The position numbers and the translations under genes were made by a program. Positions 29,037 through 37,819 of a stretch of DNA of 64,000 bases are shown in pieces. Position 1 is the stretch's first letter; the number at the start of each line of letters is the position of its first letter. Source of the stretch: Clostridium sp. UBA4108 (lineage in GTDB: Bacteria; Bacillota; Clostridia; Clostridiales; Clostridiaceae); NCBI GenBank assembly GCA_002381695.1, contig DFXM01000022.1:32559-96558 (forward strand). The letters are read 5' to 3'. Under the pieces are notes generated by a model. That model made no database searches. It saw only the letters and a program-made list of their open reading frames with translations, and was not told where the DNA came from.

Positions 29037-29651
29037 ATGAGTGAATTAAAAGGTTTTATAATAGCAATTTTTCTAATAACTGTTTTAAATATTTTTTTAA
29101 GTAAAAATGGTAAGGAATTTAAAGAAAAAATAAGATGGCAACATTACTTTTTTGGATACCTTTTTATGCTATATCTTATAATTTCCTTAACACAAGTAGT
29201 AGGGTTTCCTTCCTTGCAGGAATGGCAAAGGATTTTAAATTTAAATGAGATTATATTTAATCCTAATATAAATTTACTACCCTTTAAATTTGGGCTTGAA
29301 ATTTCAGCTATACTTAATATAATATTCTTTATGCCGTTTGGGTTCTTATTACCAACATTATGGGAAAAGTATAGAGCCTTATGGCCAACGCTATATAGTG
29401 GAATATTGTTTTCAACAATTATTGAAATTAGTCAATTGTTTACTAAATATCGTGCAACGGATATCAACGATTTAATAATGAATACCATAGGAACTATTTG
29501 TGGTTGGGTGATTTTCAATATAATTAGTAAGGTTTTTCATAAACTTGCGAATAAGACAGCAGTTCAAAATGCTTCTAAAGATATGATGATTATTAGATTA
29601 GAGCCTTATCTTTACATTATGATTGCAATCATAAGTGCATTTTTAGCTTAA
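29037..29651 (+). CDS. VanZ-like family membrane protein
   Basis: A 204-aa protein with about five hydrophobic segments. The family core is FMPFGFLLP, SGILFSTIIEISQLF and ATDINDLIMNTIGTICGW. VanZ proteins lower teicoplanin or lipoglycopeptide susceptibility in some Gram-positive bacteria by an unclear surface mechanism. The ATG at 29037 has GAAGGTG upstream; an earlier in-frame ATG (29001) lacks a site. The gene stands alone and a large palindrome follows. Confidence 0.85.
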   Translation: MSELKGFIIAIFLITVLNIFLSKNGKEFKEKIRWQHYFFGYLFMLYLIISLTQVVGFPSLQEWQRILNLNEIIFNPNINLLPFKFGLEISAILNIIFFMPFGFLLPTLWEKYRALWPTLYSGILFSTIIEISQLFTKYRATDINDLIMNTIGTICGWVIFNIISKVFHKLANKTAVQNASKDMMIIRLEPYLYIMIAIISAFLA

Positions 29652-29680
29652 AATTTGAGAATATGCGATGATTTTTTTAA

Positions 29681-29807
29681 TATGATTAGGCCATAAAAAG
29701 TATTTTTATGCTAGAATTATGAAACTTCTCTTTCAAACTCTTATTATGAGTCATTACAGAAAAGTTTCATAATTACTTAATCATTAGCTTTTCATAGCCT
29801 AATCATA
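29681..29807. repeat. 127-bp near-perfect palindromic element
   Basis: TATGATTAGGC at 29681-29691 is inverted at 29797-29807, and further in AATTATGAAACTT near 29715-29727 mirrors AAGTTTCATAATT near 29762-29774. The two arms match over most of about 60 bases. It lies between convergent genes and has no T-run, so it is more like a folded mobile palindrome than a simple terminator. Confidence 0.7.
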
Positions 29808-29849
29808 AGATACTCTATTTATATAATGTAGAAATTTAATCGCGATTTA

Positions 29850-30803
29850 TTATATAAAATACTCATATATCTTATATGGAATATAGTCAATTGAGTCTAA
29901 ATTTAAATAATAATATATATAGTTACCATGTCGTTTTTTATATAGAAGCTCTGCCTCATATAATATCTTTAAATGCTTAGAAATACAGGCTTCTGTCAAT
30001 TTTAAAGTTTTAGCTAGATTTTGTGTAGATTGAGGAGACCTTTTCATTTCTCTAACTATTTTTAATCTTGTTTCATCACCTAAAGCTTTAAGTAAATATA
30101 TAAGGTCACTAGGTGCTAGGTCTTTTTTATCCCCTATCTTTATAAGTCTAGTCAAATAAACTTCATTCTCTCCAGTGTCTATTAATAGATGAGGGGACAT
30201 AAAGGTACTGGGTCTTATTTTTATAATTTTTAGGCTATCTAAGCTATAGCTATATACTTTATTCTTATGAAATTTTATTTCATTTTCCGTTATTTCTATT
30301 CTTTCATGGATAGAACCTATATATTTAAGTGTATCTTCTTTTGCAGTTTCTATATCTTTTTTTAGAACTCTTACCAGTAAAGGTTCTATATATTTTAATT
30401 CTTGTTGAAAGTATTCTAGATAGAATTTATTTAAAACTTTAAAAATATCTGCCTTTTCCTTTTCATTAATAGATTTATTATAAAGACTAAAAATTTTATT
30501 TATTTCGTAGAGAGGTTTAATTGAAATAGAATCCAAAACACTTAAGATACTTAAATCTTCACATTCCTCATAGGTTTGAAATATATCCATTACAATAAGC
30601 CAATTATAGGTTTTTTCACCTAAAATTCTTATCTCTTTTAATAAATCAGCATCCATATCAGTTAAAATTCTATCTGCCCAATCTAATCTATCTAAATGGT
30701 GGCTGGGATTTACAAGAACATGAAGAGCAGAAAGCATTTCAAAAATTGGTGAATATATAAATTCTATTTTTATTTCTTTTTCATATAATAAACCTATTCT
30801 CAT
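29850..30803 (-). CDS. ArsR-family transcriptional regulator with a long N-terminal domain
   Basis: A 317-aa regulator. The N-terminal 220 residues resemble the DUF5937-type domain found in large ArsR proteins (EIKIEFIYSPIFEMLSALHV). The C-terminal winged helix is LLKALGDETRLKIVREMKRS, then LTEACISKHLKILYEAELL and a wing HGNYIYYYL. No metal-binding cysteine pair is visible. It is the last gene of the ABC-2 operon, and a dyad operator lies in that operon's leader, so it probably represses its own operon in response to a small molecule. Confidence 0.85.
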   Translation of the reverse strand: MRIGLLYEKEIKIEFIYSPIFEMLSALHVLVNPSHHLDRLDWADRILTDMDADLLKEIRILGEKTYNWLIVMDIFQTYEECEDLSILSVLDSISIKPLYEINKIFSLYNKSINEKEKADIFKVLNKFYLEYFQQELKYIEPLLVRVLKKDIETAKEDTLKYIGSIHERIEITENEIKFHKNKVYSYSLDSLKIIKIRPSTFMSPHLLIDTGENEVYLTRLIKIGDKKDLAPSDLIYLLKALGDETRLKIVREMKRSPQSTQNLAKTLKLTEACISKHLKILYEAELLYKKRHGNYIYYYLNLDSIDYIPYKIYEYFI

Positions 30804-30812
30804 AAAATCTCC

Positions 30813-31622
30813 TTAAAATAAAGTTAAGTTACCTGTTTTTCTGCTGTGGAGCTCCACTCTTTTAAGTATTATTAGTGATAAACTATATAGAATTAATATG
30901 ATAAGAATTCCTACTAATAAAAATCCTCTCAAGTCATATAAAGTGCTGCCACTTAAAAACACCTTTCTCACAGCTTCAATGGCATAGGTTAAAGGAAAAA
31001 TAAAGCTTACTATTTTAGCCCATAGTGGAAATAACACTGTAGGAACTTTAACTCCTGAAAAGATTTCCATAGGTTCTTCTAAGATAGTAAATAAAAATCC
31101 TGAATCTCTGGAAAATAAAAATAGTGAATTTAAAAACATTCCCCAAAGCACAGCCATGAGCATGGTAACTAAAAAAACTATCATTGCTGAAAAAATATTT
31201 ATATTTAATACTTCATATTTAAATATAATCATTGCAAAAGCAAAAAACAACATAACTATTATACTTTCAAATAGGGAAGATATAGCATTACCTAAAATAA
31301 CCCCTTGTCTACTAGCTGGAGATAAGTAAATTAACTCTAAAGTTCCACTTACTCGTTCATAGGAAAATTTCCAAGCAGATTGAACTAAGGACCTAAAAAA
31401 GCTCATGGACATATATCCTAATAATATAAATATTATCATATTTTCTTTATTTAAATAAGGTATATTACTATTATCCAAATTGAAAGGCTTAAAGCTATAA
31501 TAAGTAGATATAAAGCTAATTATAGGCCAGATAAATAATGATACATATATAAGTTTACTGTGAAAATAATTTTTATGTTGTTTTATAGCCTCTGCTTTAA
31601 GAACTTTAAAAAATTCTTCCAT
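30813..31622 (-). CDS. ABC-2 type transporter permease, second subunit
   Basis: A 269-aa membrane protein with six hydrophobic helices and the ABC-2 layout, including the short motif ERVSGTLELIYLSPASRQG after helix two and FPLTYAIEAVRKVFL near the end. It lies three bases from the ATPase gene and nine from the regulator gene, in one operon. It should pair with the first permease as a heterodimeric exporter. The substrate, perhaps a drug or lipid, is unknown. Confidence 0.85.
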   Translation of the reverse strand: MEEFFKVLKAEAIKQHKNYFHSKLIYVSLFIWPIISFISTYYSFKPFNLDNSNIPYLNKENMIIFILLGYMSMSFFRSLVQSAWKFSYERVSGTLELIYLSPASRQGVILGNAISSLFESIIVMLFFAFAMIIFKYEVLNINIFSAMIVFLVTMLMAVLWGMFLNSLFLFSRDSGFLFTILEEPMEIFSGVKVPTVLFPLWAKIVSFIFPLTYAIEAVRKVFLSGSTLYDLRGFLLVGILIILILYSLSLIILKRVELHSRKTGNLTLF

Positions 31623-31625
31623 TTA

Positions 31626-32600
31626 CTAAGCCTCCTTTGCTAAATTTATTATGGCCTCTTCTAATTTTGGTTCTATTTCATACATTTCCTTTATAATCAG
31701 TCCATTTTTCACACAAAATTCTGATAGATTTATAGAAATATTTATAGGTGAAATTACTTCTAAACCTTCCGTATCTCTTTTTTCTACTGTAATATCATCA
31801 TAAACTTTATTTAACTCCAGTGATAATTTGTCTCTCAAAAACTCTGGAGGATTGTACACATTAATAACGTATTTTTTATATTTAAAGGTTGCTCTAGTCA
31901 GTTCTTTTGGAGTTCCCTCTTTTATTGTTTCACCATTATTTAATATATAAATATAGTCACAGAGCTCTTCAATTTCGCCCATATAATGAGAAGTTAATAG
32001 AATTCCTTTTCCTTCTTCTTTAGCAAGTCGTTTTGTATATTCTCTCAACTCCTTAGCAACTACTGCATCTAATCCTATAGTTGGTTCATCCATAAAAATA
32101 TATTTAGGATCATTTATCAATCCTCTTGCTATTTGCAATCTCTGCTTCATACCTTTAGAATAAGTCTCCACAGGCACATTCTTTTTTTCATATAAACCTA
32201 CTAGCTTTAATAGCATATTTATTCGTTCCTTTAATAGCTTGTTATCTATGCCATAAAGTTGACCATAGTACCAAAGGTTTTCATAGGCTGTGAGTCTCCA
32301 ATAAATCATTCTTTCTCCACCAGCTACCATGTTAATAATTTTTTTTACTGACCTAGGATTTTTAACTCCATCTATGTTATCTATAAGATAGGTTCCACTT
32401 GTAGGAGATAGTAAAGTAGTCAACATTTTAATTGTGGTAGTTTTCCCTGCTCCATTTATACCTAATAGACCTATGATTTCTCCGCTGTCAATTTTTAAAG
32501 AGACCTCCTTGACAGCTTCAACATGTTTTTTACTCTTTTTCATAAAGCCTTCATTTATCTTAGTTTCAAAAGTTTTCTTTAAATTTTCTGCTATAATCAT
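31626..32600 (-). CDS. ABC-2 transporter ATP-binding protein (NatA/DrrA-like)
   Basis: A 324-aa ATPase of the drug-export or NatA class. Walker A is GINGAGKTTTIKML (near residue 46), the signature is YSKGMKQRLQIARGL and Walker B is YIFMDEPTIGLD, with LLTSHYM as H-loop. A C-terminal tail of about 90 residues follows, typical for this class. It sits between the two permease genes with four- and eight-base gaps. Confidence 0.9.
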   Translation of the reverse strand: MIIAENLKKTFETKINEGFMKKSKKHVEAVKEVSLKIDSGEIIGLLGINGAGKTTTIKMLTTLLSPTSGTYLIDNIDGVKNPRSVKKIINMVAGGERMIYWRLTAYENLWYYGQLYGIDNKLLKERINMLLKLVGLYEKKNVPVETYSKGMKQRLQIARGLINDPKYIFMDEPTIGLDAVVAKELREYTKRLAKEEGKGILLTSHYMGEIEELCDYIYILNNGETIKEGTPKELTRATFKYKKYVINVYNPPEFLRDKLSLELNKVYDDITVEKRDTEGLEVISPINISINLSEFCVKNGLIIKEMYEIEPKLEEAIINLAKEA

Positions 32601-32608
32601 ATTTCCAC

Positions 32609-33421
32609 CTACCCTTGAATTTTTTCTAAAGCTATATATTCAATTTTCTTAATAAGTCTAAAACCTATAAGTGTATAAACTAAGCTTAGTATAGATACAT
32701 AAATCACATCTGATATTTGAGATGATAGAGGCATTCCTAAGAGTGCTGTGTTTCTTATAATTTCTACAACTCCTGTTATTGGTATAAGATTAGCAATATG
32801 TCTTACAAATAGAGGTAAATAATCTATAGGAAAAGTAATTCCACACAAAAGAAATAGAAGAGCAAATAAGGTATTTTGAGAGATATAGGTATCTCGTGTG
32901 TATAGCATAATACAAGCTAATACCATAGATACTCCAAAGAAAGCAAATAATCCTAATAAACAGGATAATAAAAATCCTATCATATTAATATTTCTTAAAG
33001 TAAGTCCAAAGGGGATAGCTATTATTATTGAAACACATACCTCTAATCCTGTAGTAATGGTCTGTTGAAGCATATTTCCCATAAAGTATTGAACTCTTTT
33101 AAAGGGAGCAAGCATTATACTTTCTAAGGTTCCTTCCCGAAGCTCTGTAATTAGGCTTCTACTTACATTTAGGCAGGTTCTAACTACAAAAATATAAATT
33201 AAAGTTCCTAGAATAACAAAGCTCATGTAATCTCCTGTACCTGTATAGGTATAGAATTGTTTAGAGGTGTTTCCATTAAATAAAAGCTTGTACATAAATA
33301 ATGCACCTAGAGAGGTGTAAATTCCAGTTAGTACATTTCCAATAAAAAAGCTTTTTGGGTATGCTCTGAATTGAATCATAAAATTTCTGAGAAAAGTTGC
33401 CTTCAATACTTTTAGATTCAT
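32609..33421 (-). CDS. ABC-2 type transporter permease, first subunit
   Basis: A 270-aa membrane protein with six helices and the ABC-2 elements LITELREGTLESIMLAPFKR and FPIDYLPLFVRHIANLIPITG. The ATG at 33421 is preferred for the AAGGAGGAA just upstream; a longer frame to 33463 would run through the operator. It is the first gene of the four-gene export operon ending in the ArsR regulator. Confidence 0.87.
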   Translation of the reverse strand: MNLKVLKATFLRNFMIQFRAYPKSFFIGNVLTGIYTSLGALFMYKLLFNGNTSKQFYTYTGTGDYMSFVILGTLIYIFVVRTCLNVSRSLITELREGTLESIMLAPFKRVQYFMGNMLQQTITTGLEVCVSIIIAIPFGLTLRNINMIGFLLSCLLGLFAFFGVSMVLACIMLYTRDTYISQNTLFALLFLLCGITFPIDYLPLFVRHIANLIPITGVVEIIRNTALLGMPLSSQISDVIYVSILSLVYTLIGFRLIKKIEYIALEKIQG

Positions 33422-33438
33422 ATTATTCCTCCTTTTGT

Positions 33439-33464
33439 TTTGATTAACTAAATAGCTAATCAAA
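33439..33464 (-). promoter_or_regulatory. Dyad operator, likely ArsR-family binding site
   Basis: TTTGATTAACTAA at 33439-33451 is nearly the exact inverse of ATAGCTAATCAAA at 33452-33464 (two mismatched pairs). It lies about 20-40 bases after the predicted transcription start and just ahead of the first gene's ribosome binding site. A repressor there would block elongation. Confidence 0.6.
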
Positions 33465-33488
33465 TGATGTTTTTTCTAAGGCAGAAGG

Positions 33489-33517
33489 ATTATAGAGCTG
33501 ATAGATATATTTGTCAA
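33489..33517 (-). promoter_or_regulatory. Promoter of the ABC-2/ArsR operon
   Basis: On the minus strand TTGACA (33512-33517) and TATAAT (33489-33494) are both perfect consensus hexamers, spaced by exactly 17 bp. Confidence 0.88.
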
Positions 33518-33645
33518 TGTTCTACCTAAATGGGATAATAAATGATTTAAATATGGAGTAAGGTAGCAACTTATAAAAATAACCATATATTGTACTAGAA
33601 AGTTGTACAAGCATTATTAAAATTTTATAATAAGGAGTTAATATT

Positions 33646-35055
33646 ATGCTCTCTTTAAATAAAATAACACCCTATAATGGGTTTTATGAAAATCCAGATT
33701 TTGGTCAACAAAATAACTATGCTTGGTCAATGACAGAATTAGGTGATTATATTTATGTAGGAACAGGAAGAAATATAGTTTATCTTGTAATGGTTGGAAT
33801 TTTTAATATTCCTGCAGATAGAGTTCCTGAAGTATTCAATCCAAAACCATTTCCAGATTTAAATGGTGAAATTTGGCGTTATAAAAAAGATGGTAGTGAA
33901 CCATGGCAAAGGGTATATAAATCTACTATGGAAGAGGGAATTACTGGGTTTAGATTTATGATTGATTACACCTTAGCTAATGGAGAAAAACTAATAGTTG
34001 CAGCAGGAAGTAATTTAACAAGTGTAAGAATGCTAGTTAGTGAAAATGGAGTTGATTGGATTCCTGCCAATGATGGAATTACTGATGGTGATACTGTGAG
34101 ATCTATGATAGTTCACAATGGAAAGTTATATATGGGGGTTATGATAGGCACAGGTGGAGGAAATGAGACAATTCTATATGAAACAGAAAATCCTTTAAAT
34201 GGTTGGAATAGAGTGAGCTTTGGTGCTTCTAAAAATAATCCAAGAGGAGAAATAGCATCAATGGAAAGCTTTAATGGCCATTTATATATTGGTACTGCAC
34301 CAATAGGAGGCTTTGAAGTTTGGCGTACTTTTAGTACAGAACCTGAGAGAGACCAGTGGAAGTTAGTGGTTGACAAGGGTGCTGGAGATGCTTTAAATGA
34401 ATTGCCTCTCAGTATGAAGGTTTTCAAAAATAACCTTTATGTGGGTACTGGGGTTTGGTTTGGAATTTATAGTATAAATCCTAGTCAACGATTTGTGCCT
34501 CCAAAGGGATTTGATATAATAAAAATTTGCTATAATGATAGATGGGAAGTAGTTGTAGGCAGTAGTCCAATATTCCCTACAAAGCCAATAACAAATGGTA
34601 TCAGAAATCCGAAACAACCTGCTGGTTTAGGCTTTGTATCCAATGCATACTGTTGGCAGTTAAAAGAATATAATAATGAGCTCTATTTGGGATCTTGGGA
34701 CTGGTCTGTGCTCATTCCTACAATTCTTTTCAGTTTAATAGAGAATATGGATTATTTTAAAAGCATTATACCTGAAAACTTTTGGAATAGGTGCCTAGGT
34801 CATGAGGATTTTTGTAGGTTTATTCGTATAATTGAATGTATACTGAAGATCATTATCAATACAATTAAAACCATGGGCGGGGATTTATGGGTTTCTCACA
34901 GTGGAGATTACTGGGACCCAATTTCTCTTAATGGATTAAGAAATGATAAAAATTATGGTATTAGAATGCTATTGCCGTCCAATGATGGTAGACTCTATGT
35001 AGGTACTGCAAATCCTTATGAAGGCTGTGAAGTATGGTCTTCAAAGAAAAAATAA
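33646..35055 (+). CDS. Beta-propeller protein of unknown function
   Basis: A 469-aa protein with no signal peptide. It shows at least six repeats of the type xLYVGTxxxxGxEVW: GDYIYVGTGRN, NGKLYMGVMIGTGGG, NGHLYIGTAPIGGFEVW, KNNLYVGTGVWFGIY, NNELYLGSWDW and DGRLYVGTANPYEGCEVW. These resemble blade strands of kelch or sialidase-like propellers. AAGGAG lies before the ATG. No catalytic motif (such as sialidase Asp-box plus RIP) is clear. It starts about 130 bases beyond the promoter of the divergent ABC operon. Its function is not recognised. Confidence 0.7.
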   Translation: MLSLNKITPYNGFYENPDFGQQNNYAWSMTELGDYIYVGTGRNIVYLVMVGIFNIPADRVPEVFNPKPFPDLNGEIWRYKKDGSEPWQRVYKSTMEEGITGFRFMIDYTLANGEKLIVAAGSNLTSVRMLVSENGVDWIPANDGITDGDTVRSMIVHNGKLYMGVMIGTGGGNETILYETENPLNGWNRVSFGASKNNPRGEIASMESFNGHLYIGTAPIGGFEVWRTFSTEPERDQWKLVVDKGAGDALNELPLSMKVFKNNLYVGTGVWFGIYSINPSQRFVPPKGFDIIKICYNDRWEVVVGSSPIFPTKPITNGIRNPKQPAGLGFVSNAYCWQLKEYNNELYLGSWDWSVLIPTILFSLIENMDYFKSIIPENFWNRCLGHEDFCRFIRIIECILKIIINTIKTMGGDLWVSHSGDYWDPISLNGLRNDKNYGIRMLLPSNDGRLYVGTANPYEGCEVWSSKKK

Positions 35056-35284
35056 TCATCACTGTTTTGAAGTTTAAGTAGTAAACAACTATCTTTGTCA
35101 TAGTTATCTTTTAAATGCACCTAAGATGAAGATATTTAAATATTATACAATAATTGACTTAAAATAACTTGAATGATAATATGTATGTATAATTTACTAT
35201 TTAAGATCTTTTGAGTTAGCTTAATGCTAGAGTATGGTTATGTAATACTATATGATTTTTAAGTGAATTTAGAAAAATTAATCT

Positions 35285-35326
35285 AGGCTGTAGGAAGGAT
35301 TTACTTTCTTACAGTCTTTAATTTTA
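35285..35326 (+). terminator. Terminator after the propeller gene
   Basis: AGGCTGTAGGAAG at 35285-35297 pairs, with G-T wobbles, with CTTTCTTACAGTCT at 35304-35317; TTTAATTTT follows. The rest of 35056-35463 holds AT-rich spacer and repeat A2. Confidence 0.6.
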
Positions 35327-35358
35327 TCTATAGATTATAAGGAATGGATTTGTTTTTT

Positions 35359-35416
35359 AATGGTTTGCTTCGCAATAATATGTAGTTCTAAAATCAACAA
35401 CCATTTAAAACTAAGC
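35359..35416. repeat. Dispersed intergenic repeat, copy A2
   Basis: AATGGTTTGCTTCGCAATAA starts a stretch nearly identical to 6-62. It lies about 50 bases upstream of the beta-lactamase-like gene in the same orientation as copy A1 relative to its gene. Confidence 0.7.
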
Positions 35417-35463
35417 CAAACTAAAACTCACAATAAAGAGTTGTATAAAGGGGGAAAAATATA

Positions 35464-36903
35464 ATGTTAAAGATAAAAGAAAGAAATGAGAAATTAGAAG
35501 AAATTATTGAGAGATATATGGAAGAGGAAGATATCCCAGGAGTGGCCATAGGAATAGTTATGGATAGTAAAATTGCATATACCAAAGGCTTTGGAGTAAT
35601 GGACATAAGTACTGGAGAAAAAGTTAATGAGAATACACTTTTTCATATGGCATCAATATCTAAAACCTTTGTAGCTACAGCTATTATGCAATTAGTTGAA
35701 AATGGGAAAATGGATATTAATAAACTTGTAATAGAATATGTTCCTTACTTTAAGTTAGAAGATGAAAGATATAAGAAAGTTACAGTTAAATATATGCTAA
35801 CTCACCTATCTGGAATGCCAGATGTGGAGAATTATGAGTGGGATAAGCCTAAATATGGAGATGATGCACTAGAGGGGTATGTTAGGAGCATTTCTGATAA
35901 AAAGTTAATGTGGAACCCAGGAGAAAAGTTTGCCTATAGTAATATAGCCTATGAAATCTTAGGAGATGTTATTGCCAAGGCCTCTGGCATGTCTTTTGAG
36001 GATTACATTAAAGAAAATATATTGAATCCTCTAGGAATGATGGAGAGTACTTTTTTAAATGAAAAGGTATCAAGAGTGCTTTTAACCACTCCACATGTGA
36101 GAGATAGCAGGTTTGAAAAAACTATAAGTGAAATATTTCCTTACAATAGAATTCATAGTCCTAGTTCAACCCTTTATTCTAATGTAACTGAGATGTGCAA
36201 TTATGCTATTACTTATATGAACAAAGGTAATTTTAATGGAAAACAGATATTTACAAGAAAATCTTATGAAGCTATGACTATGCCTTATGCTGAAGCAGGG
36301 CGGGGAGAACTAAATATAGGACTAAGTTGGTTTATTAAGGATTATCATGGAGCAGTGAGAATCAGCCATAGTGGAGGAGATACAGGTTTTAGAAGTAATC
36401 TTATTATACTACCAGAAAAGGGTATGGCAGTGGTTGGCATGAGCAATTGCGATTATGGAAATGTAGAGATGATTACAGAGGCCGCATTAGATATAATTAA
36501 TGGTTATGAAGTTAAGAACATTAAAATATCACCAACACCTTTGCTTTATAATATCTTAGTTAATCATGGTATAGAGAGTGTAAGAGAGAAACTTAGGGAC
36601 ATGAAGGAAAATGAATTAGAGAAATATCATATGAACGAATGGAGATTAAATTCCTTAGCTTATGGACTTATGGGATCAAATAGGATTAATGATGGAATAG
36701 AAATTTTGAAATTAGCTATTGAGGAATATCCTAATTCAGCTAACCTCTATGATAGTCTTGGAGAGTTATATTTAAAAAAAGGTGACAAAAGGTTATCAGT
36801 AGATAGCTATAAAAAATCGCTGGAATTAAACCTTGGTAATTCACATGCTAAAGAGATGGTAGAAAGGTTGGAAAAAGAAATACATGGAATGATGAGATAT
36901 TAG
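35464..36903 (+). CDS. Beta-lactamase-family serine hydrolase with C-terminal TPR-like tail
   Basis: A 479-aa protein of the class C beta-lactamase/penicillin-binding fold. The catalytic SxxK is in MASISKTFVATA, the Tyr motif is YSNIAYEILG, and the third motif is HSGGDTG in place of KTG. No signal peptide, so a cytoplasmic esterase or peptidase is more likely than antibiotic hydrolysis. The last 60 residues look like one or two TPR units (SANLYDSLGELYLKKGDKR). AAAGGGGG precedes the ATG. A GNAT gene follows after 29 bases. Confidence 0.87.
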   Translation: MLKIKERNEKLEEIIERYMEEEDIPGVAIGIVMDSKIAYTKGFGVMDISTGEKVNENTLFHMASISKTFVATAIMQLVENGKMDINKLVIEYVPYFKLEDERYKKVTVKYMLTHLSGMPDVENYEWDKPKYGDDALEGYVRSISDKKLMWNPGEKFAYSNIAYEILGDVIAKASGMSFEDYIKENILNPLGMMESTFLNEKVSRVLLTTPHVRDSRFEKTISEIFPYNRIHSPSSTLYSNVTEMCNYAITYMNKGNFNGKQIFTRKSYEAMTMPYAEAGRGELNIGLSWFIKDYHGAVRISHSGGDTGFRSNLIILPEKGMAVVGMSNCDYGNVEMITEAALDIINGYEVKNIKISPTPLLYNILVNHGIESVREKLRDMKENELEKYHMNEWRLNSLAYGLMGSNRINDGIEILKLAIEEYPNSANLYDSLGELYLKKGDKRLSVDSYKKSLELNLGNSHAKEMVERLEKEIHGMMRY

Positions 36904-36932
36904 AGCTTTTATAGGGAGGAAGGTTAGTATAG

Positions 36933-37409
36933 ATGAACTTTAAATTTAAAGAAATGAATAATGATTATGCCAGAGAAATTTTAACTTGGCATTATGATGG
37001 AATATATTCTTTCTATGATATGGAATTCGATATAGAAGATTTAAAAGAATTTTTAGATAATATAAAGAATAACACTTGGAAGAATAAATATGTTGCAGTA
37101 GATGATTTAGGAAAGCTTGTAGGAATATTTTCTTTCAATATTGATAAAGAGGTTATGGAAATTGGATTAGGCTTAAGTCCTGAATTAACAGGTCAGGGCA
37201 TAGGTGAACAATATGTAATTTCTGGAATTGAGTATGGAATAAACACATTGAGTTTTAAAGGAAAGTGTATAAGTCTATCAGTTGTTGCTTTTAATTTAAG
37301 GGCAATAAAGCTGTATAAAAAAGTTGGATTTAAAGAAGTGAGTAGATTTATACAACCTATAAATGATTATGAGTATGAATTTATAAAGATGATAAAGATA
37401 CGCCCATAG
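36933..37409 (+). CDS. GNAT family acetyltransferase
   Basis: A 158-aa N-acetyltransferase. The acetyl-CoA loop is GLGLSPELTGQGIGEQYV, followed by LSVVAFNLRAIKLYKKVGF. GGGAGGAAGG precedes the ATG. It is 29 bases after the serine hydrolase gene and probably co-transcribed with it. The acceptor is unknown. Confidence 0.87.
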   Translation: MNFKFKEMNNDYAREILTWHYDGIYSFYDMEFDIEDLKEFLDNIKNNTWKNKYVAVDDLGKLVGIFSFNIDKEVMEIGLGLSPELTGQGIGEQYVISGIEYGINTLSFKGKCISLSVVAFNLRAIKLYKKVGFKEVSRFIQPINDYEYEFIKMIKIRP

Positions 37410-37447
37410 CAGATTCATATAAAAAACATTAAATAGGATAACAATAT

Positions 37448-37476
37448 TTGAATTTTTTAAAATATAATGGTAAAAT
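37448..37476 (+). promoter_or_regulatory. Promoter of a short leader or small RNA
   Basis: TTGAAT at 37448-37453 and TAAAAT at 37471-37476 are 17 bp apart. A transcript starting near 37483 would run into the terminator at 37680. Confidence 0.55.
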
Positions 37477-37507
37477 ATTTATAGATTTATGATATGGAGG
37501 TAATATT

Positions 37508-37531
37508 ATGTTAAAACTTATTCTTGCTTAA
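37508..37531 (+). CDS. Seven-codon ORF in the leader before the methyltransferase gene
   Basis: ATGGAGGTAATATTATG gives an ideal ribosome binding site for an ORF reading MLKLILA and then a stop. It lies 32 bases after the TAAAAT box of a predicted promoter and well before an intrinsic terminator, the layout of a leader peptide. It could also be the mutated start of a lost gene. Confidence 0.4.
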   Translation: MLKLILA

Positions 37532-37679
37532 TTAGTTTGGAAATCTAAATTAATAAATTAGTTAACCTTATAGAAGTTTTTGCTTAGAATTTTGCTAAGC
37601 TTTGTTGTTATGCTTCTTTTAGGAATAACTTTAAAGAATAAGTTAAAGAAATACCTCAAATAATCTGCATTGCAGTTGA

Positions 37680-37707
37680 ACGTAGAGGATTTCTCTGCGT
37701 TTTTTTA
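37680..37707 (+). terminator. Intrinsic terminator in front of the methyltransferase gene
   Basis: ACGTAGAG at 37680-37687 pairs with CTCTGCGT at 37693-37700, followed by seven T. It lies between a promoter (37448) and the methyltransferase start. Confidence 0.75.
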
Positions 37708-37819
37708 TTAAATATATTAAAATTTGAGACGATTAACTGACATGTTTTTTAAACATATTAATGAAGGAGCATTACACAGATTTCTTAGGAGCATTTAATA
37801 AAGAGGAGATGTGTAATTT

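Noticed and set aside
35464..36903. Antibiotic-resistance beta-lactamase
   Set aside because: SxxK and YxN motifs are present, but there is no signal peptide and the third motif is HSG; the protein resembles esterase-type family members.
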